Below, one piece after another: positions 4,930 to 7,409 of a stretch of DNA of 7,409 nt. The position numbers were made by a program, and so were the translations under genes. The DNA lies in the NCBI GenBank assembly GCA_937927435.1, contig CALBDW010000012.1, forward strand, positions 1 to 7,409. The letters are read 5' to 3'. The notes below the pieces were generated by a model, which saw only the letters and a list, made by a program, of their open reading frames with translations, searched no databases and was not told where the DNA came from. This stretch comes from an uncultured Bdellovibrionales bacterium (GTDB lineage Bacteria; Bdellovibrionota; Bdellovibrionia; Bdellovibrionales; JAMPXM01). Each line of letters starts with the position of its first letter. Position 1 is the stretch's first letter.

Positions 4930-6219
4930 ATGGACGACGGAGGAAGCGAACGCGAACGTCCGGTCCGGCGACTGCGCGCCACCGTTTGCGTCGCCGGTGG
5001 CGGGCCCGCCGGAATGATGGCGGGGCTACTCTTTGCACGCGCAGGTATTGATGTCATTGTGCTCGAAAAGCACGCCGACTTCTTGCGGGATTTTCGCGGC
5101 GACACAGTTCATCCTTCGACGCTTGAGGTGCTCGAGGATCTCGGGCTCGTTGAAAGGTTTTTCGAGCGTCCCCACCAAAAAATTAAGCGCGTACGCGTGC
5201 GCTTCGGCGGCGAGACATTCATCGTCGGCGATTTCACGAAGTTACGAACACGTTATCCGTATATCGCGCTCATTCCGCAATGGGACTTTCTCGATCTTCT
5301 CGCGAAAGAGGCGAAGACTTATCCGTCATTCGAACTCCTCATGCCAGCCAAGGTGACCGATCTTATCGAGGCAGACGGGCGGGTTCGCGGCGTGCGCGCG
5401 CTCACTTCCGGTGAAGAGTTGGAAATCCGTTCGGAATTGGTTATCGGCGCTGACGGGCGCCATTCCACGGTCCGCGGGCGCGCGCGACTTCTGGTGAACG
5501 AAATCGGCGCTCCCATCGATGTCTTGTGGATGCGGCTTTCGCGTGAGCCGTCCGATCCCAGTCAGCTATACGGAATTTTCGATAGAGGTGAGGCGCTCGT
5601 GATGATCGATCGCGGTCAATATTTCCAATGCGGCTATTTGATCGAGAAGGGGGCGCTTGAGCGGATCAGGAAGAAAGGTCTGCCTTGGTTTCAGGAGAGA
5701 ATTCTGAGTTTAGCGCCTTTCCTCGGATCTCGGGTTGCGGAGTTGAAGTCGTGGGACGATATCAAGCTCTTAAATGTGCAGATCAACCGCTTGCGGCGGT
5801 GGTGGCGTCCTGGGCTTCTTTGCATCGGGGATGCCGCGCACGCGATGTCTCCTGTCGGAGGCGTCGGCGTGAACTTGGCTATTCAAGATGCGGTCGCGGC
5901 GGCGAACATTTTAATCGATCCTCTTTTGAAAGGTGAGTTGAGTGCTCGACACTTGCGAGCGGTGCAAAAACGCCGGACCCTTCCGGTGGTTCTCACCCAA
6001 AAGTTTCAGGAGATCGCGCAACGGAAAGTGATAGGTCACGCGTTGAGCGTGCAGCAACGTGCTCCGGCTCCCTGGTTTTTTCGTGTCTTGAACCGGTGGC
6101 CGGCCTTAAGGCGCCTCCCCGCGTGGTGGATTGGATTCGGTGTGCGGCCTGAGCGCGTGCGTGCGCGCCGGCCAGACTTTATCCGCGCTTCTCCGCAAGT
6201 TTCAGCTGGTCTTCAATGA
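4930..6219 (+). CDS. FAD-dependent monooxygenase/oxidoreductase (UbiH/PHBH-like)
   Basis: This 429-residue flavoprotein belongs to the group A (UbiH/p-hydroxybenzoate hydroxylase) superfamily, which typically uses FAD, NAD(P)H and O2 to hydroxylate an aromatic or related substrate. The dinucleotide fold starts at VCVAGGGPAG (GGGPAG at 23-28), with E46 ending beta-2 for ribose binding. FRGDTVHPSTLEVL (55-68) follows. The DG motif is GADGRHSTVR (173-182), and the GD motif is IGDAAHAMSPVGGVGVN (299-315), where D301 binds the FAD ribityl chain. A basic, Trp-rich C-terminus may touch the membrane. I start at the ATG at 4930; an in-frame GTG at 4912 would add six residues, and neither has a strong Shine-Dalgarno. 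The substrate is not identifiable. No ubiquinone gene is adjacent, so a UbiH role is unsupported. Its 3' end overlaps ddl by 41 nt, tail to tail. Confidence 0.88.
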   Translation: MDDGGSERERPVRRLRATVCVAGGGPAGMMAGLLFARAGIDVIVLEKHADFLRDFRGDTVHPSTLEVLEDLGLVERFFERPHQKIKRVRVRFGGETFIVGDFTKLRTRYPYIALIPQWDFLDLLAKEAKTYPSFELLMPAKVTDLIEADGRVRGVRALTSGEELEIRSELVIGADGRHSTVRGRARLLVNEIGAPIDVLWMRLSREPSDPSQLYGIFDRGEALVMIDRGQYFQCGYLIEKGALERIRKKGLPWFQERILSLAPFLGSRVAELKSWDDIKLLNVQINRLRRWWRPGLLCIGDAAHAMSPVGGVGVNLAIQDAVAAANILIDPLLKGELSARHLRAVQKRRTLPVVLTQKFQEIAQRKVIGHALSVQQRAPAPWFFRVLNRWPALRRLPAWWIGFGVRPERVRARRPDFIRASPQVSAGLQ

Positions 6220-7204
6220 AGTCTCGCACCTTAATCCCTTGCGCCTCAAGTTGCTGAGGAATGAAGGACGCTTTTGTGAGTCCGGGGAGAGTGTTTGTCT
6301 CCAGATAAACGGGGCCCGATTCGGTAAGGATCATATCGGTGCGTGTATAGCCGTAGCATCCGAGAGCGATGTGGGCGTCGACCGCCATTTTTTGCGCGGC
6401 TTGCGCTTCTTCGGGCGTGAGATCCGCGGGCGTGATTTCTCTCGTGCCGCGGCCCAGGTATTTTCCCGCATAGTCGAATTTTCCTTCGCCGAGGAGAACT
6501 GTTTCGGAGCAGGGAAGGGCCTCTGTTCGTCCGCCGATCGAGTCGAGAACTCCGACCGTGAGTTCGCGTCCGGCTATAAAGGCTTCCGCAAGATAACGGT
6601 CGTAGTTCGAATTCAAGATGGCGTCGACCACACCTTGGACGTCGTCGGTCCTGTTTAAAATATGGAGGCCGAAGCTTGAGCCACTGGCGACAGGCTTAAT
6701 GACGACTTTGCCATGCGTTTGCAAAAAGTCTTCAAGCAAACCCTTAAGGGCGGAACCGTCTTCGCGCTTCAGCTCGAGTTCCGGCGCGACGCGGAGCCCT
6801 CTTTTGTGCACGATACGTTTGGCTTCTTTTTTGTCGAAACAACGGCGGCTCGATTCGGAACTCGAACCGGTAAAGGGAATTCTCTCTCTCTCTAGAAGGG
6901 CCTGTAAGGTTCCGTCTTCGCCTTCTGTTCCATGCAGGCCGATGAAAACCGTTTTTTGTTTGAGAAGAGGCAACGCTTCGATGATGGATTGCGCGAATTT
7001 TTCCCCTTGAGGTTTGAATGGAACTTCAAACGGCCGCTCGTGGCGGATCAACTCCTCAAGAGTCGTTTGGCTGATTCCGGAGCCGTCGGCGTGAATGAAC
7101 CATAGCTCTTGGAAAGGATAGGTGGCAGCCAGATTCTGGGCCGTTGCGACTGATACCAGGCGTTCATCGGAAACGCCGCCAAAGATGAGAACTGCTGGGC
7201 GCAT
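6179..7204 (-). CDS. ddl: D-alanine--D-alanine ligase
   Basis: This 341-residue cytosolic ATP-grasp enzyme joins two D-Ala molecules with ATP for the peptidoglycan precursor. The family landmarks appear in order: FGGVSDERLVS (E14 for the first D-Ala), GLHGTEGEDGTLQ (89-101), the DKKEAKR segment (124-130), VVIKPVASGSSFG for ATP binding, GRELTVGVL, GYTRTDMI with D290, and YLETNTLPGLTKAS with metal-binding E302 and N304. The length is typical of Ddl. MRPAVLIFGG begins at beta-1, so the ATG at 7204 is natural, but no clear Shine-Dalgarno precedes it. Immediately upstream is a leader with competing inverted repeats (7217-7250). The codons for LERER lie in a (GA)6 run. The gene lies on the same strand as nrdB, outside any visible mur/fts cluster. 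The function is confident. Confidence 0.94.
   Translation of the reverse strand: MRPAVLIFGGVSDERLVSVATAQNLAATYPFQELWFIHADGSGISQTTLEELIRHERPFEVPFKPQGEKFAQSIIEALPLLKQKTVFIGLHGTEGEDGTLQALLERERIPFTGSSSESSRRCFDKKEAKRIVHKRGLRVAPELELKREDGSALKGLLEDFLQTHGKVVIKPVASGSSFGLHILNRTDDVQGVVDAILNSNYDRYLAEAFIAGRELTVGVLDSIGGRTEALPCSETVLLGEGKFDYAGKYLGRGTREITPADLTPEEAQAAQKMAVDAHIALGCYGYTRTDMILTESGPVYLETNTLPGLTKASFIPQQLEAQGIKVRDFIEDQLKLAEKRG
6881..6893. repeat. Dinucleotide (TC/GA) run inside ddl
   Basis: Thirteen bases of perfect alternating TC on the plus strand read as AGAGAGAGAGAGA in the ddl coding strand and encode the Glu-Arg-Glu-Arg just before IPFTG. The run uses AGA for arginine, whereas the surrounding genes mostly use CGN codons. 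The repeat is short, but long enough to be a slippage-prone site. The frame is intact here. Confidence 0.8.
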
Positions 7205-7216
7205 GAGCTAGTGGTA

Positions 7217-7250
7217 CCCGTTTCTCGCTCGACAAGCAACGGGCGAGAAA
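7217..7250. promoter_or_regulatory. Competing inverted repeats in the ddl leader
   Basis: Two perfect inverted repeats share bases. CCCGTT (7217-7222) pairs with AACGGG (7238-7243), and TTTCTCGC (7221-7228) pairs with GCGAGAAA (7243-7250). They cannot form together. In the minus-strand ddl transcript they would lie 13-46 nt before the ATG, close enough for either fold to affect ribosome access. This is suggestive of a structured leader, but no known riboswitch or attenuator class is recognised. Confidence 0.4.
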
Positions 7251-7275
7251 AAGGCTGGTCGTAGGTCAAGTAGGT

Positions 7276-7296
7276 GGCCTCTTGGTTCAAGAGGCC
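7276..7296 (-). terminator. Hairpin downstream of nrdB
   Basis: GGCCTCTTG (7276-7284) and CAAGAGGCC (7288-7296) form a perfect 9-bp GC-rich stem with a 3-nt loop, 11 nt past the nrdB stop. In the nrdB direction it is preceded by AACCAAAC and followed by ACCTACTTG, so there is no U tract. In the opposite direction GTTTGGTT follows, which is only weakly T-rich. It most likely ends or protects the nrdB mRNA and separates it from ddl. Confidence 0.55.
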
Positions 7297-7307
7297 GTTT
7301 GGTTCGG

Positions 7308-7409
7308 TTAGAAGGATTCATCGAACGTCACTTGGCCGCTTACGCCGACTTGGTAAGCGGAAACGCGTCGTTCGAAGAAGTTGGTGAGCTCCTGCACGTC
7401 TTGAAGCTC
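7308..7409 (-). CDS. nrdB: Ribonucleotide reductase class I small (beta) subunit, C-terminal fragment
   Basis: The last 33 codons of a minus-strand gene are present, and the rest lies beyond the right edge of the window. The peptide contains TNFFERRVSAYQVG, which closely resembles the NFFETRVTEYQ segment near the end of class I NrdB proteins. It ends in TFDESF, an acidic/aromatic tail like the flexible C-terminus that docks onto the NrdA large subunit. NrdB houses the metal/radical cofactor for deoxyribonucleotide synthesis, but those ligands lie outside the window. The stop is TAA at 7310-7308, followed by the hairpin at 7276-7296. The identification rests on a short tail, so the subclass cannot be told. 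Confidence 0.72.
   Translation of the reverse strand, partial: ELQDVQELTNFFERRVSAYQVGVSGQVTFDESF

Noticed and set aside
6131..7010. Long plus-strand reading frames opposite ddl
   Set aside because: They are shadows of the ddl gene. They lack recognisable domains and start inside the monooxygenase or ddl.

Overview
The window looks like a stretch of core chromosome from a Gram-negative bacterium of moderate to fairly high GC content. It carries housekeeping genes (AP endonuclease, D-Ala-D-Ala ligase, the tail of a class I ribonucleotide reductase small subunit, a proline tRNA) mixed with membrane and envelope genes. The Gram-negative assignment rests on a predicted exported SH3/beta-structure protein with an outer-membrane look. 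The style of the lone CheY-like protein and the hypothetical proteins makes me think of Bdellovibrionota or a relative. That is an impression, not a demonstrated assignment. I see no insertion sequences, phage genes, integrases, CRISPR arrays or rRNA.

Layout, left to right. Positions 61-137 (minus) hold tRNA-Pro(CGG) with an encoded CCA. Positions 138-396 hold no gene, but carry a weak promoter candidate for the tRNA, an AT-rich perfect inverted repeat (268-290) and a G-run cluster (300-320). A rhomboid intramembrane protease (397-1119, minus) is divergent from a single-domain CheY-like response regulator (1237-1650, plus). The regulator is followed after 14 nt by an exodeoxyribonuclease III-type AP endonuclease (1665-2438). 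A 120-nt gap follows, with a possible small reading frame on its minus strand. Next come a membrane-anchored hypothetical protein (2559-2984, plus) and a convergent DUF502 membrane protein (2981-3586, minus).

Positions 3704-4869 form a two-gene plus-strand operon: an exported SH3-like/barrel-like protein and, coupled through a GTGA overlap, a member of the 6-pyruvoyl-tetrahydropterin synthase / QueD family. The second protein appears to have lost all three zinc-binding histidines and the catalytic cysteine. This is the most unusual protein in the window. It is followed by a UbiH/PHBH-type FAD monooxygenase (4930-6219), with an 8-bp inverted repeat and a possible promoter in the short gap.

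The monooxygenase converges with, and overlaps by 41 nt, D-alanine-D-alanine ligase (6179-7204, minus). Upstream of ddl lies a leader with two mutually exclusive inverted repeats, then a strong hairpin (7276-7296) and the C-terminal end of nrdB (7308-7409, minus, cut by the window edge).

The genes do not form one pathway. The clearest functional unit is the pair at 3704-4869. Nothing here amounts to a demonstrated new defence or biosynthetic system. The points most worth following up are the zinc-less PTPS-fold protein, the ddl leader structures and the operator-like repeats.
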